From: Actinomadura sp. NBRC 104425
GTDB lineage: Bacteria; Actinomycetota; Actinomycetes; Streptosporangiales; Streptosporangiaceae
Assembly (NCBI RefSeq): GCF_030269545.1
Contig: NZ_BSTN01000019.1
Coordinates: 49,012-113,011, forward strand
Reading direction: 5' to 3'
DNA: 64,000 nucleotides
Position 1 is the first letter of the stretch. Every line of letters begins with the position of its first letter. Position numbers and translations under genes: made by a program. The notes under the pieces were generated by a model. It was not told the origin of the DNA and made no database searches. It saw nothing but the letters and a program-made list of their open reading frames with translations. This document shows positions 35,642 through 43,562 of the stretch, in pieces.

Positions 35642-36610
35642 CTACGGCGTGAAGACGATCTTGCCGAAGAGGTCGCCCTCGGCCATGGCGGTGAAGCCCT
35701 CGACGGCCCGGTTCAACGGCAGCACCCGGTCGATCCTCGGCCGGACGCCCGTCGTGACCAGGAACCGCGCCAGCCGCTGGAGCTGCTCGCGGGTGCCCAT
35801 GGTGGAGCCGACCACCGACAGCTGCAGGAAGAACACCCGGTTCAGCTCGGCGGGCGGCACCTGGCCGCTGGTCGCGCCCGACACCACGATCCGCCCGCCC
35901 GGCCGCAGCGACTTCAGCGAGTGCGACCAGGTGGCCTGGCCGACGGTCTCCATGACCGCGTCCACCCGCTCGGGCAGCCGGGCGCCGGGCTCGAACGCCG
36001 CGTCCGCGCCCAGCTCCAGGGCCCGCGCGCGCTTGGCCTCGCTGCGGCTGGTCGCCCACACCCGGTAGCCCGCGGCCGAGCCGAGCGCGATCAACGCGGT
36101 GGCGACGCCGCCGCCCGCGCCCTGCACCAGCATGGTCGAGCCGGGCTGCAGGCCGGACTTGTCGAACAGCATCCGGTAGGCGGTCAGCCAGGCGGTCGGC
36201 AGGCAGGCCGCCTCCTCGAACGACAGCTCCGCGGGCTTGTGCACCAGGTTGCGGCGCGGCACCGCGACCTTGTCGGCGAACGTGCCGTCGTGCAGCTCCG
36301 ACAGCAGCGACCGCTTGGGGTCGAGGGTCTCGTCGCCGCCGCCGCGCTGCGGGTCGCCGATGACCGAGTGCACGATGACCTCGTTGCCGTCCTCGTCCAG
36401 CCCGGCCGCATCGCAGCCCAGGATGATCGGCAGCCGCTCGGCGCGCAGCCCCACGCCCCGCAGCGACCACAGGTCGTGGTGGTTGAGGGCGGTGGCCTTG
36501 ACCGTCACCGTGGTCCACCCGTCGGGGACCTGCGGGTCGGGCCGCTCGCCCAGCGTCAGCCCGTTCACGGGGTTGTCTGCGTCGAATCGCGTAGCCGTCA
36601 CAGCGAACAT
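35642..36610 (-). CDS. Zinc-binding dehydrogenase/quinone oxidoreductase family protein
   Basis: A 322-residue MDR-family protein of the NADPH quinone oxidoreductase or acryloyl-CoA reductase type. It has ALNHHDLWSLRG at the catalytic-domain start, PIILGCDAAG, and the nucleotide motif VQGAGGGVATALIALGSAAG (AxxGxxG form). LVHKPAELSFEEAACLPTAW is typical of the subgroup. The zinc-ligand cysteines of alcohol dehydrogenases are missing, so it is probably zinc-free. An insert (HSVIGDPQRGGGDETLDPKR) is present where relatives carry the lobe-loop. Its substrate is unknown. The ATG at 36610 starts the gene, which stands alone. Confidence 0.86.
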   Translation of the reverse strand: MFAVTATRFDADNPVNGLTLGERPDPQVPDGWTTVTVKATALNHHDLWSLRGVGLRAERLPIILGCDAAGLDEDGNEVIVHSVIGDPQRGGGDETLDPKRSLLSELHDGTFADKVAVPRRNLVHKPAELSFEEAACLPTAWLTAYRMLFDKSGLQPGSTMLVQGAGGGVATALIALGSAAGYRVWATSRSEAKRARALELGADAAFEPGARLPERVDAVMETVGQATWSHSLKSLRPGGRIVVSGATSGQVPPAELNRVFFLQLSVVGSTMGTREQLQRLARFLVTTGVRPRIDRVLPLNRAVEGFTAMAEGDLFGKIVFTP

Positions 36611-36745
36611 GACCGCACCCTAGTCCGCGCCGCCGCCGCAGTCCCCAGCCGGGGGCGCCCTCCGCGCAGGAAGGGACGCCAGGAGCGCGGCTTCGGGGTC
36701 TCTTCGGGCGCCTCGCCGGCTGTCAGGCCCTCCGGGTGCTCCAGG

Positions 36746-37522
36746 TCAGCCGCGCGCGTCGCCGACGTCCACGTGGGTGGGGTCGAGGACCCGGCGCAGG
36801 AAGCGCTGGGTGCGCTCGTGCTGCGGATCGCCGATGACCTGGTCCGGCGGCCCCTGCTCGACGATCACACCGCCGTCCATGAACACCACGTGGTCGGCCA
36901 CGTCCCGGGCGAAGGCCATCTCGTGGGTGACCACGAGCATGGTCATGCCCTCCTGGGCGAGCTGGCGCATGACGGTGAGCACATCGCCGACCAGTTCCGG
37001 GTCGAGCGCCGAGGTGGGCTCGTCGAACAGCATCAGGCTCGGGTCCATCGACAGCGCCCGCGCGATGGCGACGCGCTGCTGCTGCCCGCCGGACAGCTGG
37101 GAGGGGTAGCTGTCGGCCTTGCCCTCCAGCCCCACCTTGGCGAGGTTCTCGCGGGCGATCCGCTCGGCCTCGGCCTTGGACCGCTTGAGCACCCGCCGCT
37201 GGGCGATGGTGAGGTTCTCCAGCACCTTCAGGTGGCTGAACAGGTTGAACTGCTGGAAGACCATGCCCAGGCGGCGGCGGGCCGCGTTGATGTCCACGTC
37301 GGGGTGGGTCAGCTCGACGCCGTCCACGACGATCGTGCCCGCGGTCGGCTCCTCCAGCAGGTTCACGCACCGCAGCAGCGTCGACTTGCCCGAGCCGGAC
37401 GGGCCGATGATGCAGATGACCTGGCCCCGCTGCACCGACAGGTCGATGCCCTTGAGCACCTCGACGGGGCCGAACGACTTGCGCAGCCCGCGGATCTCCA
37501 CCATGTGCGTCACAACGCTCAC
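36746..37522 (-). CDS. Polar amino acid ABC transporter ATP-binding protein (GlnQ-like)
   Basis: A 258-residue ABC ATPase that drives import. Walker A is GPSGSGKST, the Q-loop is FQQFNLFSHL, the signature is LSGGQQQRVAIARAL, Walker B is LMLFDEPTSALDP and the switch His lies in VVTHEM. Extra residues around the D-loop (ELVGDVLTVMRQLAQEGMTM) are those of the PAAT subfamily for glutamate/glutamine-type substrates. The GTG start overlaps the permease stop (GTGA), so the genes are coupled. Only one permease gene is present, so the permease would have to act as a homodimer. Confidence 0.94.
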   Translation of the reverse strand: MSVVTHMVEIRGLRKSFGPVEVLKGIDLSVQRGQVICIIGPSGSGKSTLLRCVNLLEEPTAGTIVVDGVELTHPDVDINAARRRLGMVFQQFNLFSHLKVLENLTIAQRRVLKRSKAEAERIARENLAKVGLEGKADSYPSQLSGGQQQRVAIARALSMDPSLMLFDEPTSALDPELVGDVLTVMRQLAQEGMTMLVVTHEMAFARDVADHVVFMDGGVIVEQGPPDQVIGDPQHERTQRFLRRVLDPTHVDVGDARG

Positions 37523-38364
37523 CGTGCCTTCGCCTGGCGGGCCTCAAGCCTGCGCACGAGGTAGCCCAGCGGAATCGTGATGATCAGGTATGCCGTGCCG
37601 GCCACCATGATGGGGGTGACGTCCGCCAGCCGCACCGCGACCTGCTCCCCGAACTTGGTCAGCTCGACCTGGCTGCTGGTCACGCCGAGCACGAAGACCA
37701 GCGAGGAGTCCTTGAACAGCAGCACCAGCTCGTTGGTGAGCGGCGGGATCACGATCCGGAACGCCTGCGGGATGACGATCGTGAGCATGGCGCGGCCGTA
37801 GGACATGCCCAGCGAGCGGGCCGCCTCCATCTGGCCCTTGGGCACCGCCTGGATGCCGGCCCGGATCGTCTCGGCCATGTAGGCGGCGCCCACCAGGCCG
37901 AGCCCGAGGGCGATCTGGGTGTAGATGCCGCCGGGCGGGTCGCTGAACGCCGGGAAGGCGATCGGCAGGCCGAAGGCGACCAGGATCAGGATCAGCAGCG
38001 CGGGCAGCCCGCGGAAGATCTCGATGAAGACCAGCCCGAACCAGCGGTACGGCCCCACCGACGACAACCGCATCAGCGCGATCACCAGGCCGACCACGAT
38101 GCCCAGCGCGTAGGCCAGGACGGTGTAGATCACCGTGTTGCCGAGCGCCCGGAAGATGTCGGGGACGGTCTCGCGCGCCGCGTCGCCGTCGAGGAAGTGC
38201 TCGTGGATCTTCCCCCAGTCGGCGAACACAGCGACCAGCACCACGATCAGCAGGAAGATCGCGTACTGGATCCAGCGGCCGATCCGCTGCTTCTGGCGTG
38301 GGCTGAGCCCGGTCCGGCCGGCGGGCTTTCCGGCCGGACCGGCCTCTGGCGTCGTCGCGGTCAT
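37519..38364 (-). CDS. Polar amino acid ABC transporter permease
   Basis: A 281-residue inner-membrane permease of the HisM/GlnP family with about five to six membrane helices (WIQYAIFLLIVVLVAVFA, YTVLAYALGIVVGLVIALM, FIEIFRGLPALLILILVAFG and others). The EAA loop that contacts the ATPase is QMEAARSLGMSYGRAMLTI. A cytoplasmic N-terminal segment of about 30 residues precedes the first helix. It lies between the ATPase (GTGA overlap) and the binding-protein gene (9 bases), in the order binding protein, permease, ATPase. Confidence 0.94.
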   Translation of the reverse strand: MTATTPEAGPAGKPAGRTGLSPRQKQRIGRWIQYAIFLLIVVLVAVFADWGKIHEHFLDGDAARETVPDIFRALGNTVIYTVLAYALGIVVGLVIALMRLSSVGPYRWFGLVFIEIFRGLPALLILILVAFGLPIAFPAFSDPPGGIYTQIALGLGLVGAAYMAETIRAGIQAVPKGQMEAARSLGMSYGRAMLTIVIPQAFRIVIPPLTNELVLLFKDSSLVFVLGVTSSQVELTKFGEQVAVRLADVTPIMVAGTAYLIITIPLGYLVRRLEARQAKAR

Positions 38365-38373
38365 GAGGAGATA

Positions 38374-39225
38374 TCAGCCTTCGGCGGGCATCGTCTTGGG
38401 GTCGGAGCCGACCCACTTCTTGTACGTCGCCTTCCAGGTGCCGTCCTGGATGGCGGACGTGATCGTCTCGTTGATGACCTTCAGCAGCTCCTCGCTGCCG
38501 GTCTTCTTGACCGCGAAGCCGTACTGCGCGCCGGTCGGGATCTCGGCGGCGAGCTCGAACTTGCCGGAGACCTCGGGCTTCTTGAGCCACCCGTTCACCA
38601 CGGGCAGGTCCTGCAGGACAACGTCGATCGCCCCGGACTGCAGGGCCAGCAGCTGCTTGCCGGAGTCCTTGTACTGGCGGGCGCCGGCGATGCCCTTGCT
38701 CTTGGCGTAGTCCTGGCTGGTGGTGTCGGCCTGGACGCCGAGCTTGGCGTTCTTGGCCTTGACGTCGTCCACCGAGGTGATGCCCGCGCCCTTCTTGACC
38801 AGCAGGCCGAGCACCTCGGGGAAGTACGGCCGGGAGAAGCCCAGGTTCTGCTTGCGCTCGTCGGTGATCGTCATGCCGGCGGCGGCGACGTCGCAGCGGT
38901 TGGCGTTGAGCGCGGCACCGCTCTTGATCACGTCGAAGTCGATGTTGACGATCTCCTGGGTGACGCCGAGCTTCTTGGCGACCAGGTCGATCATGTCGAC
39001 GTCGAACCCGACCACCTTGCCGCCCTCCTCGTACTGGAACGGCGGGTACGGCAGGTTGGTGCAGGTCTTCAGCTTGCCGCTGCTCACCAGCTTGACCCCG
39101 GGGACCTTGGTCCCGGTCGCCGAGTCGTCGCCCGAGTCGCCTCCGCACGCGCTCAGCGCCAGCAGGCCGCTCATGGCGAGCGCGGCGGCCGCGACGGCAC
39201 GGCGACGCAGAGAACCAGTCGTCAC
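38374..39225 (-). CDS. Polar amino acid ABC transporter substrate-binding lipoprotein
   Basis: A 283-residue family-3 solute-binding protein. The signal peptide (LRRRAVAAAALAMSGLLA) ends in the lipobox LSAC, so the mature protein is anchored by a lipid on Cys. The ligand domain shows LPYPPFQYEEGGKVVGFDVD, DVAAAGMTITDERKQNLGFS and QDYAKSKGIAGARQY, as in glutamate/glutamine-type binding proteins. The GTG at 39225 has GGAGGGG six bases ahead; in-frame starts further upstream would remove the normal signal-peptide layout. The exact amino acid is not predictable. Confidence 0.93.
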   Translation of the reverse strand: MTTGSLRRRAVAAAALAMSGLLALSACGGDSGDDSATGTKVPGVKLVSSGKLKTCTNLPYPPFQYEEGGKVVGFDVDMIDLVAKKLGVTQEIVNIDFDVIKSGAALNANRCDVAAAGMTITDERKQNLGFSRPYFPEVLGLLVKKGAGITSVDDVKAKNAKLGVQADTTSQDYAKSKGIAGARQYKDSGKQLLALQSGAIDVVLQDLPVVNGWLKKPEVSGKFELAAEIPTGAQYGFAVKKTGSEELLKVINETITSAIQDGTWKATYKKWVGSDPKTMPAEG

Positions 39226-39321
39226 GGTCCCCCTCCACAATTTCTCGATCATTGGGCGGATCGGGTCGATCCGCAGACGAGTGCACATTCTGGCGTACAC
39301 CAGGCATGAACTGGATTAAGG

Positions 39322-39338
39322 GTGCGAAACAATCGCAC
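39322..39338. promoter_or_regulatory. 17-bp inverted repeat upstream of the ABC importer
   Basis: GTGCGA and TCGCAC form 6-bp arms with spacer AACAA in an AT-richer patch 97 bases above the binding-protein start. It may be an operator for the transporter operon. The rest of the 390-base divergent region (39226-39616) holds no supported gene; a GGCACAAT word at 39491 could belong to the malic enzyme promoter. Confidence 0.5.
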
Positions 39339-39616
39339 AACAGAGCGGGCGGCTCCACCCTACCCGCGGCGACGTTTCGGCTGCACACGGTGGGCATGAC
39401 GCGAAAGGGACGGGTGTGGCGGGGCGTCCGGGGCGCACGCTCCGTGACGGCCGCCACGCAGGGCCCCGCTCTTCGGGACGAGGCCCCTGTGGCACAATCG
39501 GACAACGGGTGACCCCCGTACGTCGCGAGATCACCGCAGGTGCCCGGCCACCAGACCGCACCATCGTCCACGCGCGGCATCGCCTCAAAGCTCTCATCTC
39601 ACAGACAGGGGTCGCT

Positions 39617-40831
39617 GTGGCTGTTCAGCCCTTCACCAGCGAAACGCGCCGGTCCGGATCCCCGGACTCCGCCTCGCTCGACAACGATCCGGCATTTCGG
39701 TTGCACCGGGGTGGCAAGCTCGAGATGCGCTCCACCATCCCGGTGCGCGACAAGGAAGACCTCTCCCTCGCCTACACCCCCGGCGTCGCCCGGGTGTGCA
39801 CCGCCATCGCCGACAACCCCGAGCTCGCCAACGACTACACCTGGACGTCCAAGGTCGTCGCGGTGGTGACCGACGGCACGGCCGTCCTCGGCCTCGGCGA
39901 CATCGGCCCGGCCGCCTCCATGCCCGTCATGGAGGGCAAGTCGCTGCTGTTCAAGGAGTTCGCCGGGGTCGACTCGGTCCCGATCGCGCTCGACTGCACC
40001 GGCGTCGACGAGATCGTGGAGACCGTCGTGCGGCTGGCGCCCAGCTTCGGCGGGATCAACCTGGAGGACATCAGCGCACCGCGCTGCTTCGAGATCGAGG
40101 ACCGCCTGCGCGCGGCCCTGGACATCCCCGTCTTCCACGACGACCAGCACGGCACCGCGGTCGTGACGCTGGCCGCGCTCAAGAACGCCGCCCGCCTGAT
40201 CGGCCGGCCGCTGTCGGACCTGCGCGCCGTCGTCGCGGGCGCGGGCGCCTCCGGCGTGGCCGTGACGCGGATGCTGCTGGAGGCGGGCATCGGCGACATC
40301 GCCGTGTCCGACAGCCGCGGCCTGATCTACCCGGGCCGGGCCGGCCTCAACCCGGTCAAGGAGGCGCTGGCGGCCGACACCAACCGGGCCGGCCTGCGCG
40401 GCTCCACCGAGGAGGCGCTGCGCGGCGCCGACGTGTTCATCGGCCTGTCCGGCGGCACCGTGCACGAGTCGGCCATCGCCGCCATGGCCGACGACGCGAT
40501 CGTGTTCGCGCTGTCCAACCCGACGCCCGAGGTGCCCCCGGAGGTCGCCCGGCGGTACGCCCGGGTGGTCGCCACCGGCCGCAGCGACTTCCCGAACCAG
40601 ATCAACAACGTGCTGGCCTTCCCCGGTATCTTCCGCGGCGCGCTGGACGTGCGCGCCCGCACCATCACCGAGGGCATGAAGCTGGCCGCCGCCGACGCCC
40701 TGGCCGCCATCGTGGGCGACGACCTCGCCCCCGACCACATCATCCCCGGCCCGTTCGACGAGCGCGTCGCGCCCGCGGTGAGCGCGGCCGTGGCCGACCA
40801 GGCCCGCCGCGAGGGCGTCGCCCGCTGCTGA
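39617..40831 (+). CDS. NAD(P)-dependent malic enzyme
   Basis: A 404-residue short-type malic enzyme converting malate to pyruvate, CO2 and reduced cofactor. The malic domain includes SLAYTPGVARVCTAIADNPE, TDGTAVLGLGDIGPAASMPV, MEGKSLLFKEFAGVD and the metal site NLEDISAPRCFEIEDRL with FHDDQHGTAVV. The Rossmann part has VVAGAGASGVAVTRMLLEAG, followed by the acidic VSDSRG typical of NAD preference. The phosphotransacetylase extension of long forms is absent. The GTG at 39617 is preceded by AGGGG. A strong hairpin follows the stop codon. Confidence 0.94.
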   Translation: MAVQPFTSETRRSGSPDSASLDNDPAFRLHRGGKLEMRSTIPVRDKEDLSLAYTPGVARVCTAIADNPELANDYTWTSKVVAVVTDGTAVLGLGDIGPAASMPVMEGKSLLFKEFAGVDSVPIALDCTGVDEIVETVVRLAPSFGGINLEDISAPRCFEIEDRLRAALDIPVFHDDQHGTAVVTLAALKNAARLIGRPLSDLRAVVAGAGASGVAVTRMLLEAGIGDIAVSDSRGLIYPGRAGLNPVKEALAADTNRAGLRGSTEEALRGADVFIGLSGGTVHESAIAAMADDAIVFALSNPTPEVPPEVARRYARVVATGRSDFPNQINNVLAFPGIFRGALDVRARTITEGMKLAAADALAAIVGDDLAPDHIIPGPFDERVAPAVSAAVADQARREGVARC

Positions 40832-40854
40832 GCCGACAACGATCTTCCGGCCCC

Positions 40855-40898
40855 GATTACGGCCCGTGCTCCCACCCCCGGGAACACGGGCCGTAATC
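40855..40898 (+). terminator. Strong hairpin after the malic enzyme gene
   Basis: GATTACGGCCCGTG and CACGGGCCGTAATC form a perfect 14-bp stem around a 16-base loop, 24 bases after the stop codon. It lacks a T-run but is a likely transcription end. Confidence 0.75.
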
Positions 40899-41018
40899 AA
40901 CTCCACCCCCACCACCTCCGTCAAAACTTCCCCCAAACTCCAACCAGACGACCAATCTGCCGCCATCACACCGCTCATCCCGCAAATATTTCATATTCGC
41001 CTCGGCGCCCTCTGCCGC

Positions 41019-41120
41019 CGCCGTCGCCCAAGGTGTAATAGTCGACACAAGGGAATGCATTGCCCCGCCCGAAGGCCCGACTCCGTCAGGAGCCCTCGTG
41101 GACCTCTCCTCCTATGCCGA
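41019..41120. repeat. Direct repeat, left copy (CGNR gene start region)
   Basis: This segment, from GCCGTCGCCCAAGGTGTAAT through the GTG start and first codons of the CGNR-type gene, recurs at 47183-47287 with a few base changes. The pair brackets the accessory island. Confidence 0.8.
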
Positions 41121-41655
41121 CCTGGCGCTCGACCTGGTGAACACCCGGCAGCCGAGCGGAGACGGGCTGGGCGACCTGGACGGGCTGCAGGCCCTGCTGG
41201 CCCACCGTCCGCACCTGGGCGGCCGCGTCACCCGCCGCGACCTGGACGCGATGCGCGAACTGCGCGACGAACTGCGCGCCGTCTTCGTCGCCGCCGACCA
41301 CGGCGACGAGGAGGACGCCGCCGAACGCCTCAACGCCCTGCTCATCCAGCACCCCATCCACCCCCAGCTGTCCGGCCACGACGCCCAGGGCTGGCACCTG
41401 CACCTCAACGAGGGCGGCTCCATCCCCGACCGCTACGCCGCCCGCGCCGCGATGGGCCTGGCCGTCCACATCAGCGACCGCGGCATGCACGGCCTCGGCA
41501 TCTGCGCGACCGACGGCTGCGACCGGGCCTACCTCGACACCACAGGCGACCCCTCCCGCCACCACTGCCCCGCTCACACCCCTCGCGTCACCGCCGCCGC
41601 CCACCACCACCCACCCCGCCGCGTCACCGTCCCCCTCCCCCCACACCCCCGCTAG
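41098..41655 (+). CDS. CGNR/ABATE-like domain protein with altered zinc finger
   Basis: A 185-residue protein resembling the stress-induced ABATE/CGNR regulators. The N-terminal half (YADLALDLVNTRQPSGDGLG, ITRRDLDAMRELRDELRAVF-like segment) matches this family, and the C-terminal region shows GLGICATDGCDRAYLDTTGD, the start of the CGNR zinc finger. The usual end, YCS-x-x-C-(A/G)-(T/N)-R, is changed to HCPAHTPRV, so the fourth Cys is His and the finger may or may not bind zinc. The tail is His/Pro-rich. The GTG at 41098 follows AGGAG by six bases. A broken copy of the same gene lies at 47183-47332. A DNA-binding role is inferred from family. Confidence 0.7.
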   Translation: MDLSSYADLALDLVNTRQPSGDGLGDLDGLQALLAHRPHLGGRVTRRDLDAMRELRDELRAVFVAADHGDEEDAAERLNALLIQHPIHPQLSGHDAQGWHLHLNEGGSIPDRYAARAAMGLAVHISDRGMHGLGICATDGCDRAYLDTTGDPSRHHCPAHTPRVTAAAHHHPPRRVTVPLPPHPR

Positions 41656-42424
41656 AGATCCGCGCGCAGGAAAGCCCGACCAGGACATCGCGGCAGTGCC
41701 AGGACGCGCCGTCAAACACGCAGATCCACCGACAGTCCTCCGTGGTGCGCGCGCCGTGGCATCCCCAGCCCGAACCGGCTCTCCAGTGTCCAGCTCACCA
41801 CCTCAACGCACCGGCGCAGCCGACCGGGAACACCACGCCCAGCGGCTGGGCTCGGACAGGGCGGATCAGGACAACCCAGGCCGACGGCCCCCTTCTCCAC
41901 GCCTGCCCCCATGAATCCCCCGCCGCACACGATCGGCCACACTCCGGCACGAAACCGCTGGACGCGCAGCAGTTGCACCACCTGCGTTCGTCCAACGCCT
42001 TGGGGATGGGCCAGGCCGAAGACAGACACCGCCCCTGACTGGTGATCAGCAGCAGCTGGACACTCCAGCAGATCCCCGTGCCGCAGCCGACGGAGCGAGA
42101 GGCGCCGCAGCACAGCGGGGTGCCGTCCATCGACCACAGCCGGCACGCCAGGTAACACCAGCCATGCCGCCGCAGCGAACAACGGGGCTGCGCATCCTCC
42201 AGATGCCCGTTGCACTCCGACTGGCCGGGCACGCGCAGGAACAGGTACCAGGTCCTTGCGCTGCTCAGCCATCGACACTGGCGATAACGCGCGACCGGGC
42301 AGGATTTCGGGCAGAACATCACTAGTCATTGCGCGATCACGCGGTTGCGGGCGACGCGACGCCCCTGGGCGGACATCCCCACTTCGGTGCCAGCGAAAGA
42401 CGGATTGGTGTCATCATCAACTTC
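41656..42424. other. Gene-poor stretch inside the island
   Basis: About 770 bases with no convincing gene. Two overlapping leftward frames (41712-42329 and 41795-42322) are open for 175-205 codons, but neither shows recognisable domains; one is unusually rich in Cys and Trp, the other in Val/Gly/Arg. Composition is less GC-biased than in core genes. It may be a decayed gene; nothing can be assigned. Confidence 0.4.
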
Positions 42425-43540
42425 GTGCGACGCAACAGGTTCACGACCACCGCCGCCGCCATCATGATCTTGAGCGCCTGCTCATCGACCCCGGACGAAC
42501 CGTCGTTCAACCCCACCCCCCGCCCCACCCGCCCCGGCCAGGTCGTCATCATCGCCGGCGACCACAACATCAACCGTGATCCACGCGACGGCGAGTATGC
42601 CCTCCAGACCAGTGCATACACGAACGGCGGGCTGGCAGCGGCGGGCGACGGACGCATAATGTTCGAAGTGGTCCACGGCCGAGAGGGCAGAATAGCCCGG
42701 CTTGAACACAACGGCCGAATAACGCTGCTGAAGTTGGGGAACGTGCCGAGCCAACTCGCCGTGCACGGCAACGACCTGTGGCTGATGAGCGCATACTCGG
42801 GCTTTGATCTCACGAAAGCTTCTCTTGCCACTCTTGGACAAGAGGTCCAGCTCGCTTGGGACAGTGCACTGGGCGAGAAACTTTCAGTGGTCACGGATTC
42901 AGGGCGGCCGGCATCGAAGACGAAGCGCGAAGAGATCGCGGAAAGCCTGCAAGACGCTCGATTCAACCTGAGAGCCGACGGCACGCCGATTATCGCCAGA
43001 AAAGACGGCGAACTGTTCGAGGTGCCCGAAATAGGCACCATTCGGAGGTGGCATCCCGAGGGATACGACAAGGCACTGGCCAAGGTCTCCGCAGGCACGA
43101 CTTTTGACACTACGTACGTGGCCAGCGATAGCCGCACCGGCGAGATGGCGATTCTCGGCCACCAGGGGATCATCTGGATTCCCCGCACCGGCGCCGCGTC
43201 GGGACTTCGCTTCCCCCAATCCGCGCGGTCCCTGCCCCCCTGGACCGTCGCCGCACAGCTGGGTGATGGGTCGACACTACTCCTGGGGGGCGTGAACGCG
43301 ACCCATCGCACCCCTCGCCCAGTGCGCGCAAGCAAAGACAAAGGGTTGACATTGTTGTCTTGGGGCGAAGCGAGACGGTGTGACGAGTTCGACGGCTCGC
43401 TCGCCACGATCGGCTCAGCATTCCCTGGCGGCATCGCACGCCTACCGGATGGTAGTTTGGTGATCAGCGACAAGATGTGCGGTCGCGTCTATTCATTCCG
43501 CATGCCCGACGATCCGGCGGGAAGACCCTACCCCGCCTGA
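42425..43540 (+). CDS. Putative lipoprotein of unknown function
   Basis: A protein of about 371 residues with a lipoprotein signal: a basic start (VRRNRFTTTAAA) leading to the lipobox ILSAC, then a Ser/Thr/Pro-rich linker. The mature part has many short beta-like segments, such as GGLAAAGDGRIMFEV, GNDLWLMSAYS and GGIARLPDGSLVISDKMCGR, suggesting a propeller of NHL or similar type. I recognise no family with certainty. The GTG at 42425 has no strong ribosome-binding site, so the start is uncertain. Codons are less GC-biased than in flanking core genes, in keeping with acquisition. It converges with the large WXG-type gene. Confidence 0.65.
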   Translation: MRRNRFTTTAAAIMILSACSSTPDEPSFNPTPRPTRPGQVVIIAGDHNINRDPRDGEYALQTSAYTNGGLAAAGDGRIMFEVVHGREGRIARLEHNGRITLLKLGNVPSQLAVHGNDLWLMSAYSGFDLTKASLATLGQEVQLAWDSALGEKLSVVTDSGRPASKTKREEIAESLQDARFNLRADGTPIIARKDGELFEVPEIGTIRRWHPEGYDKALAKVSAGTTFDTTYVASDSRTGEMAILGHQGIIWIPRTGAASGLRFPQSARSLPPWTVAAQLGDGSTLLLGGVNATHRTPRPVRASKDKGLTLLSWGEARRCDEFDGSLATIGSAFPGGIARLPDGSLVISDKMCGRVYSFRMPDDPAGRPYPA

Positions 43541-43562
43541 ACTCGGCCGGAAACCATGGCGG

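Noticed and set aside
37244..37262. KstR-like word (AACAGGTT) inside the GlnQ-type gene
   Set aside because: It misses one fixed base and lies within coding sequence far from a start.
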